A DNA stretch of 64,000 bases from [Leptolyngbya] sp. JSC-1 (GTDB lineage: Bacteria; Cyanobacteriota; Cyanobacteriia; Elainellales; Elainellaceae). Where the stretch lies: contig KL662191.1 of NCBI GenBank assembly GCA_000733415.1, positions 1,404,676 through 1,468,675 on the forward strand, given 5' to 3'. Position 1 is the stretch's first letter; each line of letters begins with the position of its first letter. The notes under the pieces were generated by a model, which saw only the letters and a program-made list of their open reading frames with translations, did not search any database and was not told where the DNA came from. Of the stretch, positions 43,701 to 52,445 are shown in pieces. Both the position numbers and the translations under genes were made by a program.

Positions 43701-46700
43701 CAAGCTTTCGTTGAAGCTCTGATCTAAGCTCAGCTCCAGATCTGGAGCCAGTTCATTCAATTGATTCAGCGAATCTTCAGGCTGATCATCTTCAGGCTGA
43801 TCATCTATTGTTAGGTCCAGTTCAATGCTGGATTCGATACCGGGTTCCATGCCTAGCTGAAAGTCTGGCTCTAGCAATGACTCCGTTCCTGGATCAGCTG
43901 CGCCTACAGAGCTGAATTCATCTAGTTCTGGCGGAAGAACCGCCGCAGTTTCCGAACTGAAATCCAAATCAAGGCCAGCGATCTCAGATTCATCAATATT
44001 AAAGTCCGTTTCAGTCAGGGCGGTTTCAGCTAAGCCATCGGTTACCTGGTTGGCATCCTCAGATGATATGGCATCGAAATCGAAGGTAGACGGAGCCGCT
44101 TCTAATGTAAATTCAGGTGCTGTAAATTCAGACGCCAGTTCCGTATCTTCATCCGTTTCAAATAGCCCAAATTCCAATTCTGATTCAGCAAATGGATTTT
44201 CGCCTTCTGAAGCTGGGACTTGACCCAACTCTAATGGTTGTGCCAAATTACCCAGTTGAGTATTCGGTTCACCTCCTAGCTCGTCATCTGCTGCGACCAC
44301 ATCCGAGGATAGGAATAGATCATCCAGATCGGAGGCAGCATTCGAAGTCAGAGCGCTGTCAGCTTCAGCAAAATCCTCTGGTAGCTCAAAACTCGATAAG
44401 TTAACAGCTTCTACCGTTCCTGAGGCTTCAGTTAGATCAGCTGTAAACAAATCGTTTAGGTCTGTTGGTAAATCCTCAGCGGCAGGTGCTGCCTCAACTG
44501 TAGGGCTGTCACCAGAACTATCGTCAGCACTATTGCTAAACAGATTCAGGTCCGAGTCAAAACTGGCATCGTTCTGAATCGGGGATGGCGAGAATTCTGA
44601 ACTACTTGAGTCCGAAACTGTCGGGGCACTGTTCTCTACTCCAAAATCGGGCGGCAGTTCCGCTTCTCCGAACAATGCGAAATCCAGCTCATCTGAAGCT
44701 AGATCTGAGAATTCAGCCGATTCAGCTAATTCAGTATCAAACGGCAGCTCTGAGCTTTCCATAGCTGAGTCGATGAAGCTGAACTCTGACTCATCCGAGG
44801 AGCCTACTTCAGAAAAATCCAATGAAAAATCGGCGCTGCTAGCGTTTTGTTGATCTGGTTCGAGATCGAGGGTGAACAGCTCAGCTTCGCTAGAATTTTC
44901 GTCAATACTTTCATAACCACCAAGGTTGGCAAAGGGATCGGCAAGCAAGTCTTGATCGGATGCTGCCAGATCCAAGTTCAGATTGGACAACCCGGATAGT
45001 GTCTCCTCTCCCCAAGGATCAGCGATCTGCCAATTTTCAGGTTCTGATTCGGCAGGTAATTCTGGCTCCTCGCCCAATCCCAGACCTGATAGATCAAATG
45101 ATTCTTCTGAGCTATCTTCTGAGCCAACTAGAGCGGATTCCAACCCTGCCATTTCAGACGGTGCAGCAGAGTCGGAAAATTCTAGCGTAAAGTCGGGTAA
45201 TTCCTCTGGCTCTAGATCAACTGGTTCTAGATCAAACAGCGGCGTACCTAAATCCTCGCTACTATCGACCAGGGCTTGAGGCGGTTCTTCTGATTCTGTA
45301 GAGCCTAAGTCAAATAGTGGTGTATCAGAGTAGTCAGCCTGGAAGTCAGTGGAGGCAGCATCTGCAGCATCGAGACCTGAAGCGTCTAGAGAGCCGAAGG
45401 TTGGCTCTAGTCCGGCTAATAACTGGTCTAACCCTTGCGAATCCTCGGTTTGTCCAACTTCACCGGAATCTTCCAAATCAAACAGCGAATCCAGGGAGGC
45501 TTCTGCCGGCATTGACTGAGCGCTACTGTTGAGCAGTCCCGACAAATCTTCATCGGTACTCTCTAGGGATAATTCGTTGCCCCCTTGGAACAGCAAATCG
45601 GAAAAATCAGCGGATTGATCCAACTCTAGGGATTCGGTCGAGTGGTCTGTGGGACTATCAATAACTTCTTCCTGCCAAGCAAAACCTAGATTGGAGTCTT
45701 CTCCTTCAAACAAGTCAGCTAATGTATTCAACTCGGCCATGCCCACCTCTGGCCCCGTCTGATTGTTAGTCGAAGCCATCATCGACTCATCGAAATCAGA
45801 CAGATCGGCTAGATCGACACTTTCAGCCAATTCGGTATCTAGCTCAGAGAACAAACCAACCGGCTCAGCAGTGCTATCTTCTGAACTACCGTCCTCTAAA
45901 GCAAACAGCTCCTCGCTCGCCTCCACTTCATACTCAGAACTAAATAAATCAGCAAACGCAGCATCGCTGCTGAAGTCCATCTCGATAGGTAGAGGTTGGG
46001 GAACCAGCACCAGCAGGTCTTGACTCGCCGTAATATTGGTTAAGTCGCCTGCCAATACCTGCTCTTGTGCCCGCTTGATCTCCTTAATAACTACGGGGGC
46101 TAGGGTGCGGTAGGTATTATCAGGGTTGGCAATCGCCTGCTCTGTAGTTGCCAGCAACTCACACCAAGCCGGAATATCCAACTGTTCACCTGACTGGGCC
46201 AGAGACCGACAAAGCGCTTGCAGGTGCTGACGGCTATCCAGACTATCGGCTTGCTTAAACAGTTGCAGCATCTCCCGCAGCCGCGCCGGAACGTCATTCT
46301 GAAAAATAAACCGCAGGGCACTCTCTTCGGTTGTGACTTGCGCGAGTCGCGGATCGGTCGCAGCAGGTTGCGTTTGGGCAACAGCCGTTCCCGCTAAATT
46401 TACATCTTCTGGCGGCTGGGCACCAGACTGACTAACCAGTTGGCCTAAATGCTGATTCAACTCAGCAAATACTGGTTCGACATTGGCCATTGCTTCTTCA
46501 GCCTTGTCATCGGTTAGCCCAAAGGGTCCTTGCAGGTGTTCCAGCAAATCGTCCAGCGTATCGTAGACCCGGAGCAACAGCGTTTCTAGTTTCTGATCAA
46601 TCTTGACAGGGCATTCCTTTAAAACTTTGAAATAATCTTCTAACCGATGAGCCGTATGCTGAATACTCGTGAGACCCAACATGGCAGCCCCACCTTTCAC

Positions 46701-46850
46701 CGAGTGGGCAGCACGGAAAACTTCATGCACCATTTCTGGGTCTTCGATAGTGGCTTTCAGGTTTAACAACCCCTGCTCAATGGTATTGAGGTGATCCTTC
46801 GCCTCCTCAATGAAGTAACCCATGATTCGCTGTTGTTGTTCCGACAGCAT
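40704..46850 (-). CDS. Giant CheA-type hybrid histidine kinase with acidic linker
   Basis: 2048 residues of the PixL/PilL-like CheA type. An Hpt domain (about 1-125) has the phospho-His in AAHSVKGGAAMLG. A helical segment follows (about 185-300). Then comes a low-complexity Asp/Glu/Ser/Leu/Phe-rich linker (about 305-1395), then dimerisation (VSVKHLDNLNNLVGEMVVNR), ATPase (NAIAHGIETPEERI), CheW-like and receiver (LIVDDSITVRELL, LVFCDIEMPRMDG, GYFTKPY) domains. Such kinases govern twitching motility or phototaxis in cyanobacteria. No CheW, chemoreceptor or PilG/H genes adjoin it. The linker is far larger than usual for the family. Confidence 0.92.
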   Translation of the reverse strand: MLSEQQQRIMGYFIEEAKDHLNTIEQGLLNLKATIEDPEMVHEVFRAAHSVKGGAAMLGLTSIQHTAHRLEDYFKVLKECPVKIDQKLETLLLRVYDTLDDLLEHLQGPFGLTDDKAEEAMANVEPVFAELNQHLGQLVSQSGAQPPEDVNLAGTAVAQTQPAATDPRLAQVTTEESALRFIFQNDVPARLREMLQLFKQADSLDSRQHLQALCRSLAQSGEQLDIPAWCELLATTEQAIANPDNTYRTLAPVVIKEIKRAQEQVLAGDLTNITASQDLLVLVPQPLPIEMDFSSDAAFADLFSSEYEVEASEELFALEDGSSEDSTAEPVGLFSELDTELAESVDLADLSDFDESMMASTNNQTGPEVGMAELNTLADLFEGEDSNLGFAWQEEVIDSPTDHSTESLELDQSADFSDLLFQGGNELSLESTDEDLSGLLNSSAQSMPAEASLDSLFDLEDSGEVGQTEDSQGLDQLLAGLEPTFGSLDASGLDAADAASTDFQADYSDTPLFDLGSTESEEPPQALVDSSEDLGTPLFDLEPVDLEPEELPDFTLEFSDSAAPSEMAGLESALVGSEDSSEESFDLSGLGLGEEPELPAESEPENWQIADPWGEETLSGLSNLNLDLAASDQDLLADPFANLGGYESIDENSSEAELFTLDLEPDQQNASSADFSLDFSEVGSSDESEFSFIDSAMESSELPFDTELAESAEFSDLASDELDFALFGEAELPPDFGVENSAPTVSDSSSSEFSPSPIQNDASFDSDLNLFSNSADDSSGDSPTVEAAPAAEDLPTDLNDLFTADLTEASGTVEAVNLSSFELPEDFAEADSALTSNAASDLDDLFLSSDVVAADDELGGEPNTQLGNLAQPLELGQVPASEGENPFAESELEFGLFETDEDTELASEFTAPEFTLEAAPSTFDFDAISSEDANQVTDGLAETALTETDFNIDESEIAGLDLDFSSETAAVLPPELDEFSSVGAADPGTESLLEPDFQLGMEPGIESSIELDLTIDDQPEDDQPEDSLNQLNELAPDLELSLDQSFNESLNSSSSSDSDAGLGWGESISSESDHPFAANESNSSDPFDFSLETGVDAEQAGEMLDLLGEESDPDAFELDLLAQSDASTDTSMQLTEDAQVPELLLEDMGIANADIGFDSTDLNEAPSQEIYEFNQDFDPTIEFDVPGLMAADENFASSDLPISGAELEAAMPDTELSFDAPPDASEFAFEDTAAFTGMYGSEDNQPAPFDLLASAEADDSLNSLLAEEDVVEFGDISAEPAELDDLEAMLAEDSTSVTAIHDQSDATDAFDDDNDETTADFADLEALLDDRPELAPELTATEIPPTPAIGLEKSVDDEFGDLEALLQDADQTLGVGSSPARKSSVVSNRRPNRRSGLNEQTMRVSVKHLDNLNNLVGEMVVNRNSLEQAEERLRQFLDNLLYQVQQLSDVGQRMRDLYERSLLESSLLSSRRGQSGTTPISGFGLGQTNHATGLSFDALEMDRFTGFHTLSQEMIELIVRVRESASDIDFVVEETDQVTRNFRQITTQLQEGLTRSRMVPFAQTADRLPRGVRDNSLRYGKQAELLIEGRDTLIDKMIVEQLYDPMTHLVNNAIAHGIETPEERIAAGKPPTGRIIIRAFHQGNQTVISVSDDGAGINPEKVRAKALAKGLITPAQAREMSRLDTYDLLFHHGFSTVEQVDDLRGRGVGLDVVRSNLNEIRGTINIDSTVGKGTTFTIRLPLTLSISKALCCISNRARIAFPMDGVEDMLDVPQERIQIDEQGRQCIQWRDGLLPFQPLSELLRYNRVLGRGSVYGGNQEEDIISIVVLRSAGNFLALQVDQVLGEQEIVIKQLEGPIPKPLGVAGATVLGDGRIMPIADVLELIDLWQGRIRREAGSSLWDQGEAQVPVESATKTEPTVLIVDDSITVRELLSMTFSKVGYRVEQARDGQEAWEKLRSGLPCDLVFCDIEMPRMDGLELLSRIQKDANLNHLPIAMLTSRGADRHRQMAVQLGAKGYFTKPYLEEMLLDAAQRMLKGEVLVSSTNIQ

Positions 46851-47213
46851 ACGCAGTATTCCTCTAAAACTTCGGGCTTAGACCCACAACAAGATTCGAT
46901 CGACTAGAGCAACCTGATGAACCGAGGGGAGGGGTTAACAAACGTGAGCAATAGACCAGAATCAAGGCAACGAACCTGTTGGATCGCCAATGGACTTAAT
47001 GTACCCGATTCCTTCAAGAACGACATCAAAATCCGCCTAAAGCAGGTTGATCAGGCATTTAAGCTACGCTTATCGGCGGACTGATACGCACCACGAAGGC
47101 TGCTTGTGATCTTGATATTGATTCAACCAGAGTAGGAAAAAAATACCCACTCTGTAATGTTTTTTATAACTTTACGTCGGCTAATCAGCTGCCCATCGCC
47201 ACTCACACCTCGC
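46851..47213. other. Intergenic region with an orphan plus-strand terminator
   Basis: No gene seen on either strand. The only structure is the hairpin with T-run at 47128-47165, which fits plus-strand transcription, whereas both flanking genes are on the minus strand. Confidence 0.5.
47128..47165 (+). terminator. Orphan terminator-like hairpin
   Basis: CAGAGTAGG (47128-47136) pairs with CCCACTCTG (47146-47154) at eight of nine positions, loop nine mostly A, followed by TAATG and a run of Ts to 47165. There is no plus-strand gene upstream, so it may end a small RNA. Confidence 0.5.
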
Positions 47214-47597
47214 TCAAACCGAGTCCTGGATCTGAGCTTGCCAGTCAGGACAGCTGGCGTCCTCCACACCATAGGGATGCATGGCACAAACTAACAGATG
47301 CCCGCCATAGGTTCGCCCATGATAATGGCAGCATCCTCGACAAACCTTGGGCATGGGGCGAGTATGGGTAACCCGCTCTTGGTTAAGCTGTCGCAAAAAT
47401 TCTAGATAGGCTTCCGCATCAGCAATGCGTCTCTTCTGCTGACGTTTACAGTCGAGGACAAACGCAGTTGATGTGTATCCCAACAGGCCAGCCCCCACAA
47501 CTGACGCTGTGATTTGAACGACTTGGTTCGAGGAGCGAACAGCAACGAATAAGATCAAGCTGGCACAAATACTGCCTAGCGCTGTTTTACCTGTCAT
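47214..47597 (-). CDS. Small membrane protein with Cys-rich C-terminal motif
   Basis: A 127-residue protein with two N-terminal hydrophobic spans (GSICASLILFVAV; ITASVVGAGLLGYTSTAFVL), a charged helix, and a C-terminal motif VCRGCCHYHGRTYGG, VCAMHPYG, ASCPDW. The five Cys and several His look like a zinc or metal site. I have seen similarly worded cyanobacterial proteins (C..C, CA.HP.G, C.DW; possibly DUF6464) but cannot be certain. Likely anchored with the Cys domain in the cytoplasm. Function unknown. Confidence 0.75.
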   Translation of the reverse strand: MTGKTALGSICASLILFVAVRSSNQVVQITASVVGAGLLGYTSTAFVLDCKRQQKRRIADAEAYLEFLRQLNQERVTHTRPMPKVCRGCCHYHGRTYGGHLLVCAMHPYGVEDASCPDWQAQIQDSV

Positions 47598-47716
47598 GGA
47601 TTTGGCGCTCGTCAGGGGTGGTAGGTAAACTCAATTTCTAAACTAACTGAACTGGAACAAAATGACCGTTCTATCAAACGCCCGTTTCATAAAAGGTGAT
47701 TAGTTGACAACTTGCG

Positions 47717-49393
47717 TTACAACTTTGCGGCACTAGGTAGAGCCGTTCGAGACAATTCCCCAGATTCCAGAATCGGTGCGAGCTGGCGCAAATAGTCAGA
47801 CCAAGCTGCCAGAGCCACTGGGTTCGATTCGGCTCGACGACGCAGCAGCACCACACCATCTTGAAAGTCAATCAAACCATATTGTTTGGTCATCAGATCT
47901 ATCACTCGTTCTGCCGTCAGCCGCAAACTTTTACGGTAGTCTTCAAAAGCGATCTGATATTGTTCGAGGTACCACAGATCGGCTATTGCATAGTCCATAC
48001 GCACCACTTTATTCGTGTCATTTCGCAGCCGAATCATCGGAAACCTGAGCACCTCACGCCGACCTGAGAGATGGGCCACAATGTGATCCGTTGCTGTAAC
48101 ACTCGCTTCAGCAGGAATTTGGGCTAGTAAGGAACGCACCGCCTGGCCATGCTGCCACTGCCGTGCTGGTGAAACATACACCCAAGGTTGAAAGGAATCC
48201 GGAATTAAAAATGAAAGCACTCGGTTGGGATTGGACGTGATCGTAAAGAACAGCGACAGCCCGATGCAAAGCGCCCAGAAGCGGCGAAACCGCAAACGCC
48301 GAAATAGCTCGGGATGCTGCGTCCACCACAGAATCGCCCCATAGAACAAACCCGGCACTAGCGACATCGCATAGCGGAGATGCAGCGACAGCGATGTAAT
48401 ATCCTCCCGTTGAATCAATAATTTGATTGTTGGAAAACCAGCCAGCAGCCAAGCACTGGGCGAAATCACGGTCACAAAGGCCAGCGGCAGCCACTGCCCT
48501 AGCAAATAGCGCAGCGTTTGATTGAAGGGCGTCACAATTTCCACCAACAGGCGCACCGGATTACTGAGAATTCCCCACAGCACCTGAAGCGTGGTGGCTT
48601 CTTCCGTATCCACAAACTGGCCAAACTGTTCGATCATGAACCGCTGCGAAATATCAGCTGAGAACAACGGCATGATCAGATTGGTCAGCACCAACATATA
48701 GCCCAGACTCAGAACACACAAGCCTGCTCCTAACCAGAGATGACGACGGCTAGCGAAGAAATAAAACCCAATCCCAAACAGCACCACACCGCTATCTTCC
48801 CGCACCGCCAAGGTGAGAACCGCCAGCAGCCAAACCAGCCACCAAGCTCGCTTTTCTAACGCCAGCAGCAGGCCAAAAATATAGAGCGGAATCTGGCAAA
48901 TATCGTGAAAGTTGGCTACGGTTGGACTGATGACAGCCGTCGCCCCATAGAAACTGACAGCAATCCAGGCTGAGAGCGTTGGCGGGTGGTAGTGACGGGC
49001 TAGGGCATACAGCACAAACCCAGCCAGGGTTACCAGCGTCACCTGTAAAACCGACAGTCCTGCTGCCGAAGGAAATAAGGCATAGAACGGCAGCCACAGC
49101 AGCAGAGCAGGCGTAAAATGCTGCCCCAAGCGCTGGTAGGAAACATCCGGCACCTCTCCTTGCATCACCGCGCTCGATTCCGTCGAGGAAAGAGAACTCT
49201 CAAACAGGCGACCGTGCAAACTGTTCCAAAAGACCTGATTAAAAATGCCTTGATCAAACGAAACGTAGGTCGGGTAGAAGTTGTAATAACGCTGTAAAAC
49301 TAGTCCGCAGCAGATGATCCAAAACAGGGCTGCTGCGACCATTACCAAGCGCAGTTGAGGAGATTTTGCTAGCTGTAACCCAGGCCAAGACAT
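47717..49393 (-). CDS. DUF2079-family polytopic membrane protein
   Basis: A 558-residue integral membrane protein with about ten predicted spans. The DUF2079 signature is visible as YNFYPTYVSFDQGIFNQVFWNSLHG near the N-terminus, then RLGQHFTPALLLWLPFYALFP. A C-terminal globular part (ATDHIVAHLSGRREVLRFP, then YGLIDFQDGVVLLRRR) faces one side. The fold resembles GT-C polyprenyl-phosphate glycosyltransferases, so a glycan-transfer role is possible but unproven. It stands alone. Confidence 0.88.
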   Translation of the reverse strand: MSWPGLQLAKSPQLRLVMVAAALFWIICCGLVLQRYYNFYPTYVSFDQGIFNQVFWNSLHGRLFESSLSSTESSAVMQGEVPDVSYQRLGQHFTPALLLWLPFYALFPSAAGLSVLQVTLVTLAGFVLYALARHYHPPTLSAWIAVSFYGATAVISPTVANFHDICQIPLYIFGLLLALEKRAWWLVWLLAVLTLAVREDSGVVLFGIGFYFFASRRHLWLGAGLCVLSLGYMLVLTNLIMPLFSADISQRFMIEQFGQFVDTEEATTLQVLWGILSNPVRLLVEIVTPFNQTLRYLLGQWLPLAFVTVISPSAWLLAGFPTIKLLIQREDITSLSLHLRYAMSLVPGLFYGAILWWTQHPELFRRLRFRRFWALCIGLSLFFTITSNPNRVLSFLIPDSFQPWVYVSPARQWQHGQAVRSLLAQIPAEASVTATDHIVAHLSGRREVLRFPMIRLRNDTNKVVRMDYAIADLWYLEQYQIAFEDYRKSLRLTAERVIDLMTKQYGLIDFQDGVVLLRRRAESNPVALAAWSDYLRQLAPILESGELSRTALPSAAKL

Positions 49394-49610
49394 GGAAAAA
49401 CGTCAATAGAGAAAGAGCAGAAACACTTGAGCTAGCTATAGACCGTGAAGTCTCGCGTTAATCAGTTTGGTTGCCCAAACGATTTGCTTACCCAAACAAT
49501 AAGAGACGCGAACGATCGCGTCCCTAGGATGAATTATCAGCGAATATCAGCGTTCCCAACCGTTAGTGTTCAGATCAGACCTCAAAAAAATTCAGGAAAT
49601 CGAAACTGGA

Positions 49611-49721
49611 TTATTTTAGGAGGCCAAAGTAGAAGGCTGCAACCAGGAAGTTACCCAGCAGAAGCAACAGTGCCCAGGAAGCACGAAACGTATAGGGAGG
49701 TTTACCCGTTTTTGTGGTCAT
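49611..49721 (-). CDS. 36-residue single-span membrane protein
   Basis: A very short gene: MTTKTGKPPYTFRASWALLL, then LLGNFLVAAFYFGLLK and TAA. It has a positively charged Thr/Pro N-terminus, one hydrophobic span of about 18 residues and a single C-terminal Lys. This is the shape of small photosystem, cytochrome b6f or NDH-1 accessory subunits, but it does not match PsbX, PsaM, PetN or Psb30 as I recall them. It lies between the DUF2079 gene and lipA. No strong ribosome binding site. The codons and topology make it likely real. Confidence 0.65.
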   Translation of the reverse strand: MTTKTGKPPYTFRASWALLLLLGNFLVAAFYFGLLK

Positions 49722-49835
49722 AGGAATTCAGTGTCTCTCTACTCAAGATTGTTAAGTCAAGTTGACTTTTAAGTATTTATTAATTATCGAACAGAGCGTG
49801 ACCAATTCAGCCAGCGATTAGAAAAATTTAGGAGG

Positions 49836-50750
49836 CTAATCCGCCTCACCGGCATGATAGGAACTGCGCACCAGTGGGCCAGAGCGCACATGGGCAAACC
49901 CCAACTCGCGAGCAATTTCGCCTAGACGCTCAAACTCGTCTGGCGTCCAGTATTTTTGGACCGGCAGATGCGCCAACGAAGGACGCATGTACTGACCCAA
50001 GGTCAGGCGATCACAGCCGACTGCCCGCAGATTCTGCATCGTTTCGATAATTTCAGCCTCGGTTTCTCCGTGCCCCAGCATCAGACCCGATTTGGTTGGA
50101 ATGGTGGCATCGAGCTGTTTCACCCATTGCAGTACCCGCAGCGAACGATCATACTTTGCGCCGCGTCGTACCGGACCTTGCAGGCGGCGAACTGTCTCAA
50201 CATTGTGGTTGTAGCAAGCAGGTTGGGCCTGCACAATCGTAGCCACGCGCTCGTACTGGCCAGCTTCTCCACCCGGACCGCCCCAAAAATCAGGAGTGAG
50301 TACCTCGATCTGCGTGTCTGGGTTAAGTTGGCGAATTGCGGTCATGGTTTGCACAAACCAACCGGCTCCTTGATCGGGCAGATCATCCCGTGCGACTGAG
50401 GTGAGCACTACATAGCGCAACCCCAGTAACTCAACGGCCTCGGCGACCTTGCGGGGTTCATCGGGGTCGAGCGGCAGGGGGGCATGGCCTTTATCCACCT
50501 GACAAAAGGCACAGGCGCGAGTGCAGGTCGGTCCCATCAGCAAAAAGGTTGCCGTGCCCTGGGCGTAACACTCCCCCCGATTCGGACAGCGCCCCTCTTC
50601 GCAGATCGTGTGAATCTGGCGCTGCTTGATGATTTGTTGCACCGTGGAGATTTCGCTGGCTTTGCCGATCGAACGGCGTAACCAATCAGGTAATTCCACC
50701 AGCGCTCGGCGATTGGTTAATTCAGACGATGAGGTCTCAGAAGACTGCAT
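49836..50750 (-). CDS. lipA: Lipoyl synthase
   Basis: A 304-residue radical SAM enzyme that inserts two sulfurs into octanoyl groups of lipoyl-dependent enzymes. Both iron-sulfur clusters are readable: CEEGRCPNRGEC for the auxiliary cluster (C-x4-C-x5... arrangement) and CTRACAFC for the SAM cluster (C-x3-C-x2-C). VLTSVARDDLPDQGAGWF and the late MLGHGETEAEI are typical of LipA, and the protein ends with RSSYHAGEA. No lipB is adjacent. Confidence 0.97.
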   Translation of the reverse strand: MQSSETSSSELTNRRALVELPDWLRRSIGKASEISTVQQIIKQRQIHTICEEGRCPNRGECYAQGTATFLLMGPTCTRACAFCQVDKGHAPLPLDPDEPRKVAEAVELLGLRYVVLTSVARDDLPDQGAGWFVQTMTAIRQLNPDTQIEVLTPDFWGGPGGEAGQYERVATIVQAQPACYNHNVETVRRLQGPVRRGAKYDRSLRVLQWVKQLDATIPTKSGLMLGHGETEAEIIETMQNLRAVGCDRLTLGQYMRPSLAHLPVQKYWTPDEFERLGEIARELGFAHVRSGPLVRSSYHAGEAD

Positions 50751-51115
50751 TGAACTATCTAGAGTTGCTATTGGTATACGGCTGCAATTTGAGAGATAGG
50801 ATTCTTAATCTCAGGGGAATAGTAATACTGGCAATAGCTTTTGTCTCAGGCTAAGATGCGAGCTACGCCGGTTCTGCTTCCCATCCGCTGAAGAAAATAA
50901 TTCAATGGAAATTACACTAGGTTAAGGTTAACTGAGAGATACAAGCAATCCAACAGGATGCACTTAACCAAAGCTTGCTAAATTTCGACCTCAAGTTTTG
51001 CAATTCCTGCAACCAGTTTCTTTTACTCTCAGAAGTTAATAATATCTAGTGTAAGTGAAGCTTCTTCTTTTCGTTCCCACACCAATCGTTCCTACACCAA
51101 CCCGAGGAGTCCACC
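50751..51115. other. Divergent intergenic region between lipA and the response regulator
   Basis: No gene seen. A possible -10 (TAATAT, 51038-51043) lies 73 bases before the regulator start, and GAGGAG precedes that GTG. Confidence 0.4.
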
Positions 51116-51658
51116 GTGGCAAGTCAAAAAATCCTGGTTATCGATGACAGTCGCGTCATCCGCAATATGGTAAGGGACATGCTGCCGAAAGGAAATTTCC
51201 AGGTTCTGGAGGCGAAGGATGGCGTTGAAGGCATCAATTGCATTCGTCAAGAACGTCCCAATCTGATTATGTTAGATTTTCTACTGCCTCGCATGAGCGG
51301 CTGGGAAGTCTTTCAGCAAATTCAGTCGCAGGCCGATCTGCAAAAAATCCCTTTGGTGCTGATGTCGGGACGACGGGAAGAAGTGACAGAAAAGATTCCC
51401 GAACCATTCGAATACTTTGAATTCATTGAAAAACCATTCGAGCAGAAGGAGCTGATCGAAGCGATTAAGTCAGCCTATGCTAAGTCTCGTTTGCCCCGTG
51501 CCGTCTCAGCCGCTCCTCAGACAACAGCCATGCCAGCCGCCGCAAGCGGAGATCTGGAGGCGATGAACCAAAAGATCGAGAAAATGCAAGCCGAGATCGA
51601 TCTACTGAAGAAACAGCTTGCCCAACTGCTGGCCTTCGTGAAGCAGAAGTTGAAGTAG
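51116..51658 (+). CDS. Response regulator with C-terminal coiled coil
   Basis: A 180-residue protein. The receiver domain (1-120) has VIDDSRVIRNM, the phospho-acceptor Asp in LIMLDFLLP, Ser of VLMSGRR in the Thr/Ser position and the Lys of FIEKPF. After an Ala/Pro-rich hinge, residues 145-180 form a coiled coil (LEAMNQKIEKMQAEIDLLKKQLAQLLAF). It has no DNA-binding or enzymatic output, so it probably signals by protein contact, like CheY/PilG. A GTG start with GAGGAG upstream. Could work with the CheA at 40704, though that gene is 4 kb away. Confidence 0.9.
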   Translation: MASQKILVIDDSRVIRNMVRDMLPKGNFQVLEAKDGVEGINCIRQERPNLIMLDFLLPRMSGWEVFQQIQSQADLQKIPLVLMSGRREEVTEKIPEPFEYFEFIEKPFEQKELIEAIKSAYAKSRLPRAVSAAPQTTAMPAAASGDLEAMNQKIEKMQAEIDLLKKQLAQLLAFVKQKLK

Positions 51659-51667
51659 GCTGCTCGA

Positions 51668-52414
51668 TTAGAGCGGTTTCTGTGTAGGCACACCAATGGC
51701 CCGTGGAAAAATTGCGCGAGTGAGTTCCACTTTCTTGAGATAGATGCAATGGCGGACACTCTGACTCAGCGGCGTTTCAAACCGCTCAATTTGAGTAATG
51801 CATCCTCCTAGCTGCTTGGCCGCAAGTTGCAACCCCTGCGTTTCTGCCTCCGACCACTGCCCCCGATACAAAACCGCGCTTCCACCAACCTTGAGCAGTG
51901 GCAATGTATACTCGGCGCAGACAGAAGCTGTAGCCACGGCTCGAATTAGCGCTAGGTCATATTTTTCTCGATGCTGGACTAGGTGACCCAATCGTTCAGC
52001 TCGATCAGTAATAGATTCCGCCTTCAGTTGCAGAGTGGCTATCAGATCGGCGAGGAAGGCAATTTTCTTCTGGGTTGAGTCCAGCAGAGTGATTCGCCAC
52101 TGGGGACAAACAATCGCCACCGGGACACCCGGAAATCCAGCGCCTGTTCCTACATCAATTACCTGCAACGATCGCTCCGACTGGTTTAACCAGGGTTGAA
52201 TACCGCACAGCGAATCCCACAGATGCTTTTCCCAAAATTCTGCCGGATCAGTGATGCGAGTCAGATTCAGCCGTTGATTGCCTTTGAGAATTTCTGTATA
52301 CAAATTCTGAAACTTAGACTGCTGCTCTGATGTAGGCTGCCAGTTCAATGTGCGTTGCCATACCTCAAGCGCTTCGGGCAATACTACGGGTTCCTGAGGA
52401 TTGACTAATGGCAT
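51668..52414 (-). CDS. rsmG: 16S rRNA (guanine-527-N7)-methyltransferase
   Basis: A 248-residue SAM-dependent methyltransferase acting on the 530 loop of 16S rRNA. Motif I is VIDVGTGAGFPGVPVAI, followed by LLDSTQKKIAFL and LIRAVATASVCAEY. The upstream NLTRITDPAEFWEKHLWDSL is the RsmG signature. I choose ATG 52414 with GGGAG seven bases before it; a longer frame from 52456 would overlap the ABC gene. It lies just downstream of the ABC ATPase gene and is probably co-transcribed. Confidence 0.95.
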   Translation of the reverse strand: MPLVNPQEPVVLPEALEVWQRTLNWQPTSEQQSKFQNLYTEILKGNQRLNLTRITDPAEFWEKHLWDSLCGIQPWLNQSERSLQVIDVGTGAGFPGVPVAIVCPQWRITLLDSTQKKIAFLADLIATLQLKAESITDRAERLGHLVQHREKYDLALIRAVATASVCAEYTLPLLKVGGSAVLYRGQWSEAETQGLQLAAKQLGGCITQIERFETPLSQSVRHCIYLKKVELTRAIFPRAIGVPTQKPL

Positions 52415-52445
52415 GGCTTTGCTCCCGCAACCCAGACTCGGCGAT

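Noticed and set aside
44960..46023. Plus-strand frames opposite the CheA linker
   Set aside because: Mirror of the acidic low-complexity coding strand; Ser-rich and without start signals.
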